Notes under the pieces: model-generated
The model's database searches: none
What the model was told of the DNA's origin: nothing
The model's input: only the letters and a program-made list of their open reading frames with translations
Translations under genes and position numbers: made by a program
Assembly (NCBI GenBank): GCA_003611875.1
Contig: RAYY01000041.1
Span: forward strand, 1 to 39,052
Direction: 5' to 3'
DNA: 39,052 bases
Source: a bacterium D16-56
Lineage (GTDB): Bacteria > Bacillota > Clostridia > Lachnospirales > Lachnospiraceae
Shown here: piece after piece, positions 8,092-16,070 of the stretch
Layout of the letters: each line of letters starts with the position of its first letter
How positions within the stretch are numbered: position 1 is the stretch's first letter

Positions 8092-8879
8092 ATCCTCCTT
8101 TTCAGCTGCCATATGCCTGCAAGGCCAAGGAGCAGCCATGCCGCTCCTCCTTGTGCAAGCGCCCATGTGAACATCTTAAAATCGCTGTTCCATATATTGT
8201 ATCTTGCGTCGAAAATTACACGGGGATCAAATGCCGCCGCTCTTCGAAAACTGTCTGCACCAAATTCAGTCAATACCTGATAAAGCAGGACCGGTACAGA
8301 ATATACGAGCAGCTTATTTGATAAAAAAAGGGAACAAAACGCTGCCGCCATCGACAAAATACCCGCCAGCATCCCCCACTGTATTCCATAAAGTAAAAAC
8401 CACAGCAGATAATGTCCATGCGCCAAAAAGTAACGATAACCGCCAAACTGCAATATGTATTCCGCCATTCCTTCGTCCAGCCAGGGCATATTTACCGCAC
8501 AACATACGGCAAAGCAGGTGATACCGATCCCCATCGCCAGCACGGAAGATATAAAAATGACAAGCATTTTGGAAAAGACATAGCTTCTCAGGTTGCCGCG
8601 GATCACCAGATATCTGGCATAATTATATTCCAGTTCCTCGGTAAAAGCGGTTGCATATGGGGTTGCATATGGAATAGCTGCCAGAGAAAAAGTCAACAAA
8701 AATCCGGCATCATAAGACGACAGCAATACAGCCGCCAAAACCGAATCCCCCATATGCCCCATTCCGTCATTCGCCGATAAAAACAAAATCAAAACAATTC
8801 CCGAAACAGAAAAATAGAATTCCTTTTTGCCAAACAGGCGGCCGACCTCTGTTCGAACATATGCCTGCCGTTTTTTCAC
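8088..8879 (-). CDS. ABC-2-type membrane permease
   Basis: A 263-residue polytopic protein with six to seven helices (FYFSVSGIVLILFLSA near residue 22; MLVIFISSVLAMGIGITCFAV near 105; ALAQGGAAWLLLGLAGIW near the C-terminus). It starts at a GTG that overlaps the TAG of the lipoprotein gene, behind GGAGGTG. This coupling suggests stoichiometric production with the lipoprotein. A 12-bp direct duplication near residue 71 gives YATPYATA. With the next gene it probably forms a heterodimeric exporter for the ATPase at 6566. Substrate unknown. Confidence 0.72.
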   Translation of the reverse strand: MKKRQAYVRTEVGRLFGKKEFYFSVSGIVLILFLSANDGMGHMGDSVLAAVLLSSYDAGFLLTFSLAAIPYATPYATAFTEELEYNYARYLVIRGNLRSYVFSKMLVIFISSVLAMGIGITCFAVCCAVNMPWLDEGMAEYILQFGGYRYFLAHGHYLLWFLLYGIQWGMLAGILSMAAAFCSLFLSNKLLVYSVPVLLYQVLTEFGADSFRRAAAFDPRVIFDARYNIWNSDFKMFTWALAQGGAAWLLLGLAGIWQLKRRI

Positions 8880-10021
8880 TAAATAAACACCTCCGTCCCG
8901 TCTGTCGCATCAACAAACATATATTGTGTATATTCATATGCCTCACCGGTGTCACTGTCCTTTCCTGCCTCCTGCACTTCAAACAGCCATACGATCTTTA
9001 CATCATAGGTACTGTCCGCCGTTTTCACCGGCATCTTGTATAATTCTGCACGCTTCACGGTATAGGAAGGCCCCACGATATCTCCGTATTTCTTCGATAC
9101 GGTTTGCACGATCGTATCAAGATCCAGCAGACTTACGGCTTCGCCCGGCTCAGAAAAGGAATATAGCCGCGAGACATCCAGTCTCTCTATTCCGTTCGCG
9201 GAACACAGCGCGTGGATCGGCCGATTCCCCTCTTCGTCTTCCGGAAAATCCTGACTGCCAAAGTATATGGGAAGCCCTTCCTGAAGCTGGACTGCTGTAT
9301 AAAAATAGCAGTCATCCTCCACTCCCCAGGAAATCCCTTCTGTGCTTACGGTTTCACCCGTTTTATCAAGGAGCATGAATTCTTCCGCCATGGTCTCATG
9401 GTCCAGTGCAAAGTAATCATATGCGACATCTTCAAGCTGATAACCCGCGTCGCGGATGCTCTTTAGCACATTTTCAAACAGCATCTGCGGGTCGCCGGCT
9501 TCCAGTACAGTGTCTTTTGCATAACGTTCCGTATTATTATGAGAATAGAGGCGGAATGCTCCATTGATCTTCTCAAACACCGGCGTATGGCTGTATGTCA
9601 AATTTGAGCTGGTATACAAAAAAGTATCGTCATCATAATCAGCCCGATAGCACGGATATTCGATGCCGTCCTCCCCCGATCCGGTGTCGTTCTGCTCCTC
9701 CACTACCGTCCTGCCCGCTGCAAACACTGCTTTGGCTTTTTCTATATCCGGCCGCTGAAGTGTCGCCGACGTTCTGTGCAGGTTCTCCATGTCTGCCTCT
9801 TTAGAAATCCGCACATCCATATCAAAACACACGCCATCTATGGTTTCCTCAAACCTCTCCGGGAACACCTGTCCGGAAACAGCATTTTCTGTCTGCTCTG
9901 TTTCCTCTGTCCTGATTTCGTTGTCCATCTCTGTCACGGGCTCTGGCTGTTCTTTCGCACAACCCGCACAGGTCAGGCATGATAATGCTGTCACTAAAAT
10001 AATGCTTTTCTTCACTTTCAT
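8879..10021 (-). CDS. Secreted lipoprotein of the ABC operon (DUF6034-like)
   Basis: A 380-residue protein with a lipoprotein signal peptide: KK at residues 4-5, a hydrophobic core (SIILVTALSCL) and a cysteine at about residue 21 in TCAGC. The mature part is acidic and hydrophilic, so it is tethered outside the membrane. The start at 10021 is favoured over one at 10078 by the upstream AAGGAG and by the signal peptide. It resembles DUF6034-type lipoproteins only weakly by eye. As first gene of the exporter operon, controlled by the putative LytTR site upstream, it may bind the extracellular substrate or act in immunity. This is inference from context. Confidence 0.7.
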   Translation of the reverse strand: MKVKKSIILVTALSCLTCAGCAKEQPEPVTEMDNEIRTEETEQTENAVSGQVFPERFEETIDGVCFDMDVRISKEADMENLHRTSATLQRPDIEKAKAVFAAGRTVVEEQNDTGSGEDGIEYPCYRADYDDDTFLYTSSNLTYSHTPVFEKINGAFRLYSHNNTERYAKDTVLEAGDPQMLFENVLKSIRDAGYQLEDVAYDYFALDHETMAEEFMLLDKTGETVSTEGISWGVEDDCYFYTAVQLQEGLPIYFGSQDFPEDEEGNRPIHALCSANGIERLDVSRLYSFSEPGEAVSLLDLDTIVQTVSKKYGDIVGPSYTVKRAELYKMPVKTADSTYDVKIVWLFEVQEAGKDSDTGEAYEYTQYMFVDATDGTEVFI

Positions 10022-10058
10022 AAATACTCCATCTCCTTTTTTGCAGTTTATTTGTATA

Positions 10059-10120
10059 GTATAGGACACCCTGTCCAAAAGTGGTCTGTTATGTCCGCAA
10101 CCCCCGGGTTTTATGCCCGC
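10059..10120 (-). promoter_or_regulatory. Promoter of the lipoprotein-ABC operon with LytTR-like direct repeats
   Basis: TTATGYCCGC occurs at 10089-10098 and 10111-10120, exactly 22 bp apart in the same orientation. The nearer copy ends just above the -35 position of a promoter whose -10 is TATACT on the minus strand (plus-strand 10059-10064); the -35 itself is poor. About 9-bp direct repeats two helical turns apart next to a weak -35 are typical for LytTR-domain activators. The adjacent LytTR regulator at 11480 is the obvious candidate. Confidence 0.5.
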
Positions 10121-10135
10121 GAATCTCCCGTAACA

Positions 10136-10168
10136 TAAAAAAAAGAAGCCATCCTGGTACGTGGCTTC
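10136..10168 (-). terminator. Intrinsic terminator of the two-component operon
   Basis: GAAGCCA (10145-10151) and TGGCTTC (10162-10168) form a 7-bp stem, followed on the minus strand by eight or more T. It lies 17 bp beyond the stop of the kinase gene and insulates it from the lipoprotein promoter. Confidence 0.8.
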
Positions 10169-10184
10169 CTTCGTTTCGCGTGTT

Positions 10185-11483
10185 TCACTGAAAAAACAAC
10201 ATGACTGTTATTTTGAATTCCGTTTCACTAAACTGGTATTGCATGGTTCCGTTATACTTTTCCAGGGCGGCCTTTACACTCTGCATTCCCCAGCCGTGCT
10301 TTGTCTTGTCCTCTTTGTCCGTAACCAGCCTGCCCGTCCTTTCATCGATCAGTGGCCGGCTGGAGATCGTATTGTAGACCCGGATCACAAGAAACCGATG
10401 TACCCGGCATATTTTCAGACACACCTCTGCATTTTCTGTTGCTTTGCTTCCGTCGATCGCATTGTCCATCAAATTTCCGAGAATCGTACAGACATCATTT
10501 GTGCGGATGCCTGTATTTGACGGAAACTCAACATCCATGCTCACCTTTATTCCAAGCTGCTCCGCTTTTTGCTTTTTACTGCTGAGGAGCACGTCAATGA
10601 TATCATTCCCCGTAAAACATTTCAGCATAAGTTCCTTCATTGGTTCGCTGATCTGACTGATATACGTTCTTGCCTCATCCAGCCGTTGTGCAGCAATCAT
10701 CTGATACAGGATGTCCAGATGATTGTTCAGATCATGATACAGCCTTGCATTGCTTTCATACAGATCGCTTACCATCTGATAGTTTTCCCGCAGCAGTTCA
10801 TTTTGCATTTCCGCCATCCGGTTCCGGATTTTTTCGTTGCGGTTTTCCAGATAACTATAGACGATATAGATTCCCAGACCGCAGAGAACAACCGTCAACC
10901 CCCAGATACTGGACAATTCCACCATAAAAACGCTCTGTGATCGTTCTCGATAATATAAAAAGCCTAAAAAGGCGGCTCCTGTTATCAACAGTATACTTCT
11001 GTCATAATCGCTTCTTATGACCGGGATCAGCCACTTTTTCATTAAAACTATAAACGCGGTCATGACAGACTTTGCCAGAACGACCAGTCCTATTCTCTGC
11101 AGGGAGAATGTCATGATCGTATCACCATTTATATTCCATCGGTCGCCAAGAGAGAGATAGAGACTGCTTACCAACATGTCTGTGCTGCAGAAACAGAACG
11201 TATAAAACAGAGAAGCAGACAGGAGCTTTCTATAACTGACCCTGTAAAGGGCCCGTGCCACCATACTGCTTATGACCACAAGCTGCACAAGCGTAAAGGA
11301 TGAATAGAGTACTATATTATTGATGAACAATACCCATGTCGCCATACACACTACATAGATATAATCCCAGTATATGCCGGCATTTTTCCGCTGCTTTTTA
11401 AACGCTTCCCAAAACAGCCAGGACAGTAATCCAATCTCGGTCAGACAGGCCACCCACTCAATAAACTCAGATAAGAATATCAT
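10185..11483 (-). CDS. GHKL-type sensor histidine kinase (AgrC/LytS-like)
   Basis: A 432-residue kinase. The N-terminal half has about six transmembrane helices (residues 8-205), as in peptide-sensing kinases. It is followed by a coiled coil and the DHp motif RLYHDLNNHLDIL, with the phospho-accepting His of the SPOB-like class, and by a GHKL ATPase domain with N-box NLMDNAIDGSKAT and a G-box region HGWGMQSVKAALEKYNG. Its start overlaps the stop of the LytTR regulator (ATGA). Such pairs commonly sense secreted peptides and control export or immunity genes; here the exporter operon lies immediately downstream on the same strand. The ligand is unknown. Confidence 0.9.
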   Translation of the reverse strand: MIFLSEFIEWVACLTEIGLLSWLFWEAFKKQRKNAGIYWDYIYVVCMATWVLFINNIVLYSSFTLVQLVVISSMVARALYRVSYRKLLSASLFYTFCFCSTDMLVSSLYLSLGDRWNINGDTIMTFSLQRIGLVVLAKSVMTAFIVLMKKWLIPVIRSDYDRSILLITGAAFLGFLYYRERSQSVFMVELSSIWGLTVVLCGLGIYIVYSYLENRNEKIRNRMAEMQNELLRENYQMVSDLYESNARLYHDLNNHLDILYQMIAAQRLDEARTYISQISEPMKELMLKCFTGNDIIDVLLSSKKQKAEQLGIKVSMDVEFPSNTGIRTNDVCTILGNLMDNAIDGSKATENAEVCLKICRVHRFLVIRVYNTISSRPLIDERTGRLVTDKEDKTKHGWGMQSVKAALEKYNGTMQYQFSETEFKITVMLFFQ

Positions 11484-12199
11484 ACATTCTCACTCCAATA
11501 TATTACCATCCGGTTTTTGACTTCCTCCATCCTTGTGTGGCTCGCATGAAGGCACACGCCGTTGCTGAGCAGGATCTTGTCCTGCCGGATTCCTGTGATC
11601 TGTGCCAGATTAACGATACTGCCCCGTTCCACAAAAACAAAGTCTTCCGAATGGAGTTCTTTATATACATCCGAAAGACTCTTTCTCACTTTTTTCACAC
11701 TGCCATCTGTGCAGATGAACATCGCGTTCTTCCCGTCTTTCTGAATATAGATGATCTGTTTATGCATGATTTTTTCTATTTTTGTGGCTGTCTGTATCAG
11801 GTAGCTCTTATCAGCCTGGCTTTGCATCCGCTTTACTACGTCGTCCAAAGCCCGCGGCAGTTTTTCATCCAGACTGCTTTTTGGAATATAGCGAAAGATA
11901 TCCAGTTCATAAGCATCCACGGCATATTTCAAATATGCCGTCACAAAAATGATGATAGCATCCGGCAGACAGCTCCTGACCTGCTCCGCAAGCTTCATAC
12001 CATCCGTATCCGGCATCTCAATATCACTCAGCACAAGATCGAAATATTTTCCTTCCTGAATGTCATATTTTAACAGATCGCTGCGGTCATAGGTTTCCAG
12101 CATCGCCATGATATTTTTTTCCTTAAAATAATTCTGCACCTTGTTCTTTATGTTCGCAAGCAGAGAACTGTCATCTTCACATACTGCTACATACAGCAT
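11480..12199 (-). CDS. LytTR-family response regulator
   Basis: A 239-residue regulator: receiver domain (residues about 1-120; acidic pocket CEDD, phospho-acceptor in LVLSDIEMPDTDGM, conserved FVTAYLKYAVDAYELDIFRYIPK) and a C-terminal LytTR domain (about 140-235; FVFVERGSIVNLAQI, LSNGVCLHASHTRMEEVK). LytTR proteins bind paired direct repeats about 21-22 bp apart, and such repeats lie upstream of the lipoprotein gene. It is coupled to the kinase by ATGA overlap. Only two bases separate its ATG from the stop of a 29-residue ORF upstream. Confidence 0.92.
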   Translation of the reverse strand: MLYVAVCEDDSSLLANIKNKVQNYFKEKNIMAMLETYDRSDLLKYDIQEGKYFDLVLSDIEMPDTDGMKLAEQVRSCLPDAIIIFVTAYLKYAVDAYELDIFRYIPKSSLDEKLPRALDDVVKRMQSQADKSYLIQTATKIEKIMHKQIIYIQKDGKNAMFICTDGSVKKVRKSLSDVYKELHSEDFVFVERGSIVNLAQITGIRQDKILLSNGVCLHASHTRMEEVKNRMVIYWSENV

Positions 12200-12201
12200 T
12201 C

Positions 12202-12291
12202 TTACTCACTCCTGTCTGCCCCGTATTCTATCATGATATGGTTGCTCTCTTTATCCAAATAACAGTATTTGCGCTGAGCGGATCGACGCAT
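12202..12291 (-). CDS. Small ORF (29 residues) ahead of the LytTR regulator
   Basis: ATG at 12291 is preceded by GAGGTGA with seven-base spacing. The frame runs 29 codons and stops two bases before the regulator's ATG. The start overlaps the stop of the truncated frame upstream (TGATG), so translation would be coupled on both sides. The peptide is charged (begins MRRSAQRK, ends YGADRSE) with no signal sequence, so it does not look like a secreted pheromone. It could be a leader peptide or a real small protein. Evidence is position and ribosome binding site only. Confidence 0.4.
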   Translation of the reverse strand: MRRSAQRKYCYLDKESNHIMIEYGADRSE

Positions 12292-12461
12292 CAACGAATC
12301 ACCTCATAACGTAACCTCAAATAGGAGTTCTCCAAGATCACACATTCCTGCAGTTTCAGAACTCCTAATTGCGACAATTCACTTTGTGAAACCAGCGCCT
12401 TACCACCAATTAAGGTAAATGTGTCTTTGCCGTCTGCTCTATTATAACTGTTCCTGGTTCT
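12291..12461 (-). pseudogene. C-terminal fragment of an unknown gene cut by the IS element
   Basis: An open frame with no start codon runs from the left IS boundary (about 12461) to TGA at 12291-12293. It encodes about 55 residues ending in LRLRYEVIR. Its stop overlaps the start of the 29-residue ORF, so it was probably the first gene of the two-component operon. I do not recognise the family. A 10-bp inverted repeat (TAGGAGTTCT / AGAACTCCTA, 12322-12367) lies within it. If the IS removed the native promoter, expression of the two-component system may now depend on sequences in or near the IS end. Confidence 0.4.
12322..12367. repeat. 10-bp perfect inverted repeat
   Basis: TAGGAGTTCT at 12322-12331 and AGAACTCCTA at 12358-12367 are perfect complements with a 26-base loop. 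No T-tract follows on either side, so it is not an obvious terminator. It could be an operator or a leader structure for the two-component operon. Confidence 0.5.
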
Positions 12462-12506
12462 ATGTCAAGATTTAGTACAAGTTAAAATGAGAAATATTTC
12501 CCCATT

Positions 12507-13421
12507 TTAACCTGCCAAAAGCTCTGCTTCCCTGTGTGTTCTTTCATATACTCGTTCGAATTCATCTGGTGACATATAATCACAATGGCTATGGATTCTC
12601 TTGGTATTGTAGAAAGCTTCAAGATATTCGAAAATCAGTCGGTATGCCTATTTGTAATCACGGATTTTAAAACGGTTCAGCCATTCACGTTTAATGATCG
12701 AATGGAAGGATTCGATGCAGGCATTATCCCACGGAAACGCTTTCTTTGAATAACTACGCTGCATATTTTCGGTTGCTTTTTTATATTCCTTTGCAACATA
12801 CTGGCTGCCACGATCCGAGTGGATTATCAGGGGCCGATCAATATCTCGTCGGGCTTTGGCTTTGTTTATAGTATCAATCACACAGGATACTTCCAGTGTT
12901 TCTGAAAGCGTCCAGGCAATGATTTTTCTGGAAAATAAATCCATTATGCTGGTCAGATAGACAAAACCATCTATTGTCCAGATATAGGTAATGTCCGAGC
13001 ACCAGACAGCATTCGGGCGGTCAGGATTAAACTGTTCATCAAGGATATTTTGTAATTCAGTGCTGAAATCGGAATCTTTTGTGGTGATAGTCCATGGCTT
13101 GCTCCATTGGGCGCGGATTCCCATTTGACGCATATAGGTACCAACTGTTCTTTCCGAAATGACTTCACCGGTTTTACGCAGTTCTACAGTTATTTTCGGA
13201 GCGCCATAGTTCTGCCTGGAAGCATCATAAATATCCTGTATCTTAGCTTTTACAGTTTTACGACGTTTTTCTGTATCAGAAGGTACGTGGTGGAGCCATT
13301 CTTGATATCCTGATCGGGAGACACCTAAAAATTTCAACATTCCGAAGACGGAAACCCGGTGTCCAGCCTTTCTGGCAGCTTCCGTCTTTTCAGACACTTC
13401 GAGATAAATGGCTTCTGTCAT
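12507..13421 (-). pseudogene. IS3-family transposase orfB with in-frame amber codon
   Basis: A DDE integrase-type transposase. It has an HTH_21 region (YGAPKITVELRKTG), an rve catalytic core with the first Asp in WCSDITYI, the second in DRGSQYV and the Glu in NACIESFHSIIKRE. TAG at 12648-12650, after RFKIRDYK, truncates the protein at 257 residues. The same frame continues to TAA at 12507-12509 with the normal family ending (AYRLIFEYLEAFYNTKRIHS, then DYMSPDEFE). CAG to TAG is the simplest cause. The lost tail includes the conserved YNTKRIH segment, so activity is doubtful. Confidence 0.85.
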
Positions 13422-13540
13422 TTTCCCAGAATGTTGATGGCTTTTTTTAATACATCAAGTGCATCTTGGGCATCACGCAATTCACGCCTGAGACGAGCAA
13501 TTTCTTTCTGTTCATCGGAAGAAAATGTTTTTCCATAAAT
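13418..13540 (-). pseudogene. C-terminal remnant of IS3-family orfA
   Basis: About 38 residues (SSDEQKEIARLRRELRDAQD, then a coiled coil ending KKAINILGK) match the leucine-zipper end of IS3-group OrfA. The N-terminal helix-turn-helix is absent, and the frame instead continues upstream into unrelated hydrophobic sequence starting at about 13666. The stop overlaps the orfB start by 4 bp, the arrangement from which OrfAB is normally made by -1 frameshifting. Only a remnant. Confidence 0.7.
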
Positions 13541-13716
13541 CATAGGAATCTGTATCATCGGAAAAAGACATAGTAAACTTTTATCGGGAATCGGGACGAA
13601 AGAATACGCCTTGTTTGTAAATACAACCCCTAAAATAGAACCTGCTACTGAAATCCCCATTGTCATTTGAAGTTTGCTGCTCCTTTTTCTTCCTATATTC
13701 TTTGATAGCTTTGTTC
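13541..13716 (-). other. Junction segment with a truncated hydrophobic ORF start
   Basis: Between the orfA remnant and the DUF6440-like gene, an ATG at 13666 (AAGGAG upstream) opens a frame with one hydrophobic stretch (MGISVAGSILGVVF). It then runs in frame into the IS remnant. It looks like the first 40 or so codons of an unrelated membrane or exported protein that the IS or a deletion cut off. I do not recognise it. Confidence 0.35.
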
Positions 13717-13902
13717 CTAAGCGGTATAGTTTTGCTGCCTGCTGATAATCGGCTTACCGTCCTTATCAAGTAACGGGCATAGTCCCCCGGTAATCCCAAA
13801 TTTCGCCATAAGATAATTTACACCTGTTTCTTTATCGACAATCACATAAAGACCTTTCACACCGCCCTCTGTCTCTGTGATATCAAATCTCTTGCCTTTC
13901 AT
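13717..13902 (-). CDS. DUF6440-like small protein
   Basis: A 61-residue protein with the pattern of DUF6440: GLYVIVDKETGVNYLMAKFG followed by GGLCPLLDKDGKPI. The start is supported by GGAGGTG. It lies 26 bp after the ABC permease gene on the same strand and may be the tail of that operon. Family members are short single-domain proteins of unknown function, often near regulators or phage genes. No membrane segment is present. Identification is by motif recognition. Confidence 0.65.
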   Translation of the reverse strand: MKGKRFDITETEGGVKGLYVIVDKETGVNYLMAKFGITGGLCPLLDKDGKPIISRQQNYTA

Positions 13903-13928
13903 AAATACACCTCCAAACTGTTTTCAGA

Positions 13929-14576
13929 TTATAATTCTTGCTTTGCAAAAATTCGACAACTAATTTGATACATTATATAGCACCAGACCAAAGCAATAAT
14001 CGGCGAACAACATAGCAGAACAAATATAAGCAGGTCTGTTATTTCGATACCTAATAAAATAAGCAACTGATATACTCCAAAGCAAATTGCCGCAGGAATA
14101 AGAAAGGACACCAACAATAACACTCGCCCTTTTTCTGCCCCAAACTTGAATACAAGAGGAATTGATATACTTCCAAAAACAAGAGATATTACCAATGCTA
14201 TCAAAGTTATAAATAGCAGCTTTCCAATTCCAACAAGGTCAAAAGTAATCTTTTTCAAAGCCAATCCAGCGATTGCTGATACTGCCAGCCCGAATAGACT
14301 TCCAATCAGGCAGAAGATTGCCAAAACAACAAATTTTCCACCAACTAAATCCTTTTTTGATACTGGCATTATCATGGAATATCGTGTCCATTTTGAATTA
14401 TCATCAAAAGTAAATGTGGTCACAATCATCATGCTGCACAATATCGCACATACAAAGGTATATGATTCAACGCCCGATGCCGGGATAAGGACAACCGCAA
14501 ATACCACCAGAACAAACAGCATAGACTTTGCATTATGTCCAATATTATATAAATCTTTTAAAATAAGGCTACTCAT
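13929..14576 (-). CDS. ABC-2 transporter permease (YtrA-type operon)
   Basis: A 215-residue protein with six transmembrane helices: for example SMLFVLVVFAVVLIPASG, FVVLAIFCLIGSLFGLAVSA and LLILLGIEITDLLIFVLLC. The short conserved segment WTRYSMIMPVSKKDLVGGKF between helices 2 and 3 is typical of the ABC2_membrane_5 group. Its ATG overlaps the stop of the ATPase gene (ATGA). Together with the GntR repressor and ATPase it makes a three-gene self-regulated exporter like those induced by cell-wall-active compounds in Firmicutes. Substrate unknown. Confidence 0.85.
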   Translation of the reverse strand: MSSLILKDLYNIGHNAKSMLFVLVVFAVVLIPASGVESYTFVCAILCSMMIVTTFTFDDNSKWTRYSMIMPVSKKDLVGGKFVVLAIFCLIGSLFGLAVSAIAGLALKKITFDLVGIGKLLFITLIALVISLVFGSISIPLVFKFGAEKGRVLLLVSFLIPAAICFGVYQLLILLGIEITDLLIFVLLCCSPIIALVWCYIMYQISCRIFAKQEL

Positions 14577-15433
14577 TCAGCTTGCACTCCTTTCACATAC
14601 ATCAGCAGAATATCATCAATCGTTGCATCATCCACTACTGCATTTTTATATTTTCTTTTAGCTTTTTCCTTTTCAGCAACAAGCACATTCCACTGATAAT
14701 CATCTTTACGGTAGGCAAGGACTTCTTTTTTATCAATCTGATTGAAAACTGCTGCACCACATCTAATAATACCGTAGTGGTAACGCAGTTCATCTTTTCT
14801 TTTACTGAAAACGACTTTGCCTTGATGAATAAAGGTAATGTAATCGGCAACTTTCTCTAAGTCGGTTGAGATATGAGAGGACATCATAATGGAATGATTT
14901 GCGTCCTGCACAAATTCCAAAAAAACATCGAGAATATCATCCCGCATTACTGGATCAAGACCGCTGGTAGCTTCGTCCAAAATCAACAGTTTAGGTTTAT
15001 GGGAAAGGGCAACGGCAATGCACAATTTCATTTTCATGCCTTTGGACAGCGTTTTAATTTCTTTATCCGCAGGAAGCTGGAAGCGTTTTAAATACTCTTT
15101 ATATAAATGCTTATCCCACTGTTTATATGCTGCACTTGAAATTTTCCCAACTTTTGTGGGGGTAAGTGTTTCATAAAAATTGATACCATCAAATACAACA
15201 CCAATGTCCTCTTTAAGTTGCTTCGATGAAGATAACTCCTGTCCCCAAAAAGCAACTGTACCATCATCTTTATTGATAAGGTCAAGGATTGCATTGATTG
15301 TTGTGCTTTTTCCTGCTCCGTTCTCACCGATCAGCCCCATGATAGTACCTTTAGGAACAGAAAATGAAACATGGTCTAATGTAAAACCAGAGTATTGCTT
15401 TGTCAAATTTTCTACCTGTAAAATAGCATCCAT
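14573..15433 (-). CDS. ABC transporter ATP-binding protein (YtrB-like)
   Basis: A 286-residue ATPase with Walker A GENGAGKS (about residues 36-43), a Q-loop region near VVFDGINFYE, signature LSKGMKMKL, Walker B LLILDEATSGLDP and H-loop MSSHIS. A C-terminal extension of about 70 residues follows the nucleotide-binding domain. It lies 2 bp after the GntR-type repressor gene and is coupled to the permease by ATGA. The gene order repressor, ATPase, permease is the usual YtrA arrangement in Clostridia. Confidence 0.93.
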   Translation of the reverse strand: MDAILQVENLTKQYSGFTLDHVSFSVPKGTIMGLIGENGAGKSTTINAILDLINKDDGTVAFWGQELSSSKQLKEDIGVVFDGINFYETLTPTKVGKISSAAYKQWDKHLYKEYLKRFQLPADKEIKTLSKGMKMKLCIAVALSHKPKLLILDEATSGLDPVMRDDILDVFLEFVQDANHSIMMSSHISTDLEKVADYITFIHQGKVVFSKRKDELRYHYGIIRCGAAVFNQIDKKEVLAYRKDDYQWNVLVAEKEKAKRKYKNAVVDDATIDDILLMYVKGVQAE

Positions 15434-15435
15434 AG

Positions 15436-15813
15436 TTATTCCTCCTCCTGATAAAACATCGTTAAAAGTTCAATCAATTTTTCTAAAGGTATTCCGCTTG
15501 TTCGTCCGATGTCAGCAGCCTCTTGTAAATGTTCTTCTGCTAACCGTTGTTGTTCCTCTTGATAAAAGTCTTTATTCTGTGCCGATACAAAACTACCACG
15601 ACCAACTGTTGTTTCGATAAAACCATCTCGCTGCAAATCTTCATACGCTTTTTGAACAGTAATGACACTTACATGAATGGACTTTGCCAACGCTCTCATA
15701 GAGGGAATAGGATCGCCAGTCTGTAATTCGCCGCTCATAATCATGGCTTTTATCTGTGAAGTTATCTGCTCATATATAGGTTTGCTCGTATTACTGCTAA
15801 TTATGATTTCCAC
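15436..15813 (-). CDS. GntR-family repressor, YtrA subfamily
   Basis: A 125-residue protein with an N-terminal winged helix (PIYEQITSQIKAMIMSGELQ, SMRALAKSIHVSVITVQKAYEDL) and only a short helical tail, as in the YtrA subfamily, which lacks a large effector domain. The start is GTG at 15811-15813 behind AAGGAGG. It is the first gene of its operon, and a perfect palindrome overlapping the promoter marks its likely autoregulatory site. YtrA proteins repress their own ABC exporter until inducer appears; the inducer here is unknown. Confidence 0.9.
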   Translation of the reverse strand: MEIIISSNTSKPIYEQITSQIKAMIMSGELQTGDPIPSMRALAKSIHVSVITVQKAYEDLQRDGFIETTVGRGSFVSAQNKDFYQEEQQRLAEEHLQEAADIGRTSGIPLEKLIELLTMFYQEEE

Positions 15814-15835
15814 AACACCCCTCCTTTTGTCCTAT

Positions 15836-15886
15836 AATGTACTTCCCGTTCAAGTACATTATATTCAATTAAGAACACACTGTCAA
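15836..15886 (-). promoter_or_regulatory. Promoter and palindromic YtrA-type operator
   Basis: On the minus strand TTGACA (plus 15881-15886) and TATAAT (plus 15858-15863) are separated by exactly 17 bp, a consensus sigma-A promoter. Immediately downstream and overlapping the -10 is a perfect 9-7-9 palindrome, AATGTACTT / AAGTACATT (15836-15860). A strong promoter with a palindrome over the start site is the expected layout for repression by the GntR protein it drives. Confidence 0.88.
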
Positions 15887-15906
15887 GTTGTTCCTGTTGG
15901 ATTTCA

Positions 15907-16060
15907 CTATAAAACTATTAACAGAAGCATGGAAGGCTTTGGTTGTGGTGGTCTTTCTGTTTCCAACGGTTTTGTTTCATCAGGAACAGTTTTTTGCTCT
16001 GGTTTCATCTGTTCAATGATAGACTTTCTGACTGTTGCGGTGTCATCCTGCTGTTTCCAT
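15907..16060 (-). pseudogene. TnpW-like conjugative-element protein, frameshifted and truncated
   Basis: A frame without a proper start reads DDTATVRKSIIEQMKPEQK and then a proline-rich stretch to PKPSMLL before stopping at 15907. The likely start (ATG behind AAGGAGG, about 16060) is one frame off. The sequence resembles the N-terminal half of small TnpW-type proteins of Gram-positive integrative elements, whose C-terminal domain is missing here. Identification is from memory of the family and is tentative. Confidence 0.4.
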
Positions 16061-16070
16061 TTTGTCCTCC

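Larger units (their letters stand above)
12463..13540 (-). mobile_element. Truncated IS3-family insertion sequence
   Basis: Sequence from about 12463 (TGTCAAGATTTAGTACAAG, a plausible terminal repeat beginning TG) to about 13540 carries an IS3-type orfA end and orfB. The right end is missing: orfA loses its N-terminal half at about 13540, where unrelated sequence begins, so no partner inverted repeat or target duplication can be identified. A 9-bp stem (GTTAAAATG / CATTTTAAC, 12481-12511) overlaps the end of orfB. The element is immobile as it stands. Confidence 0.7.
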
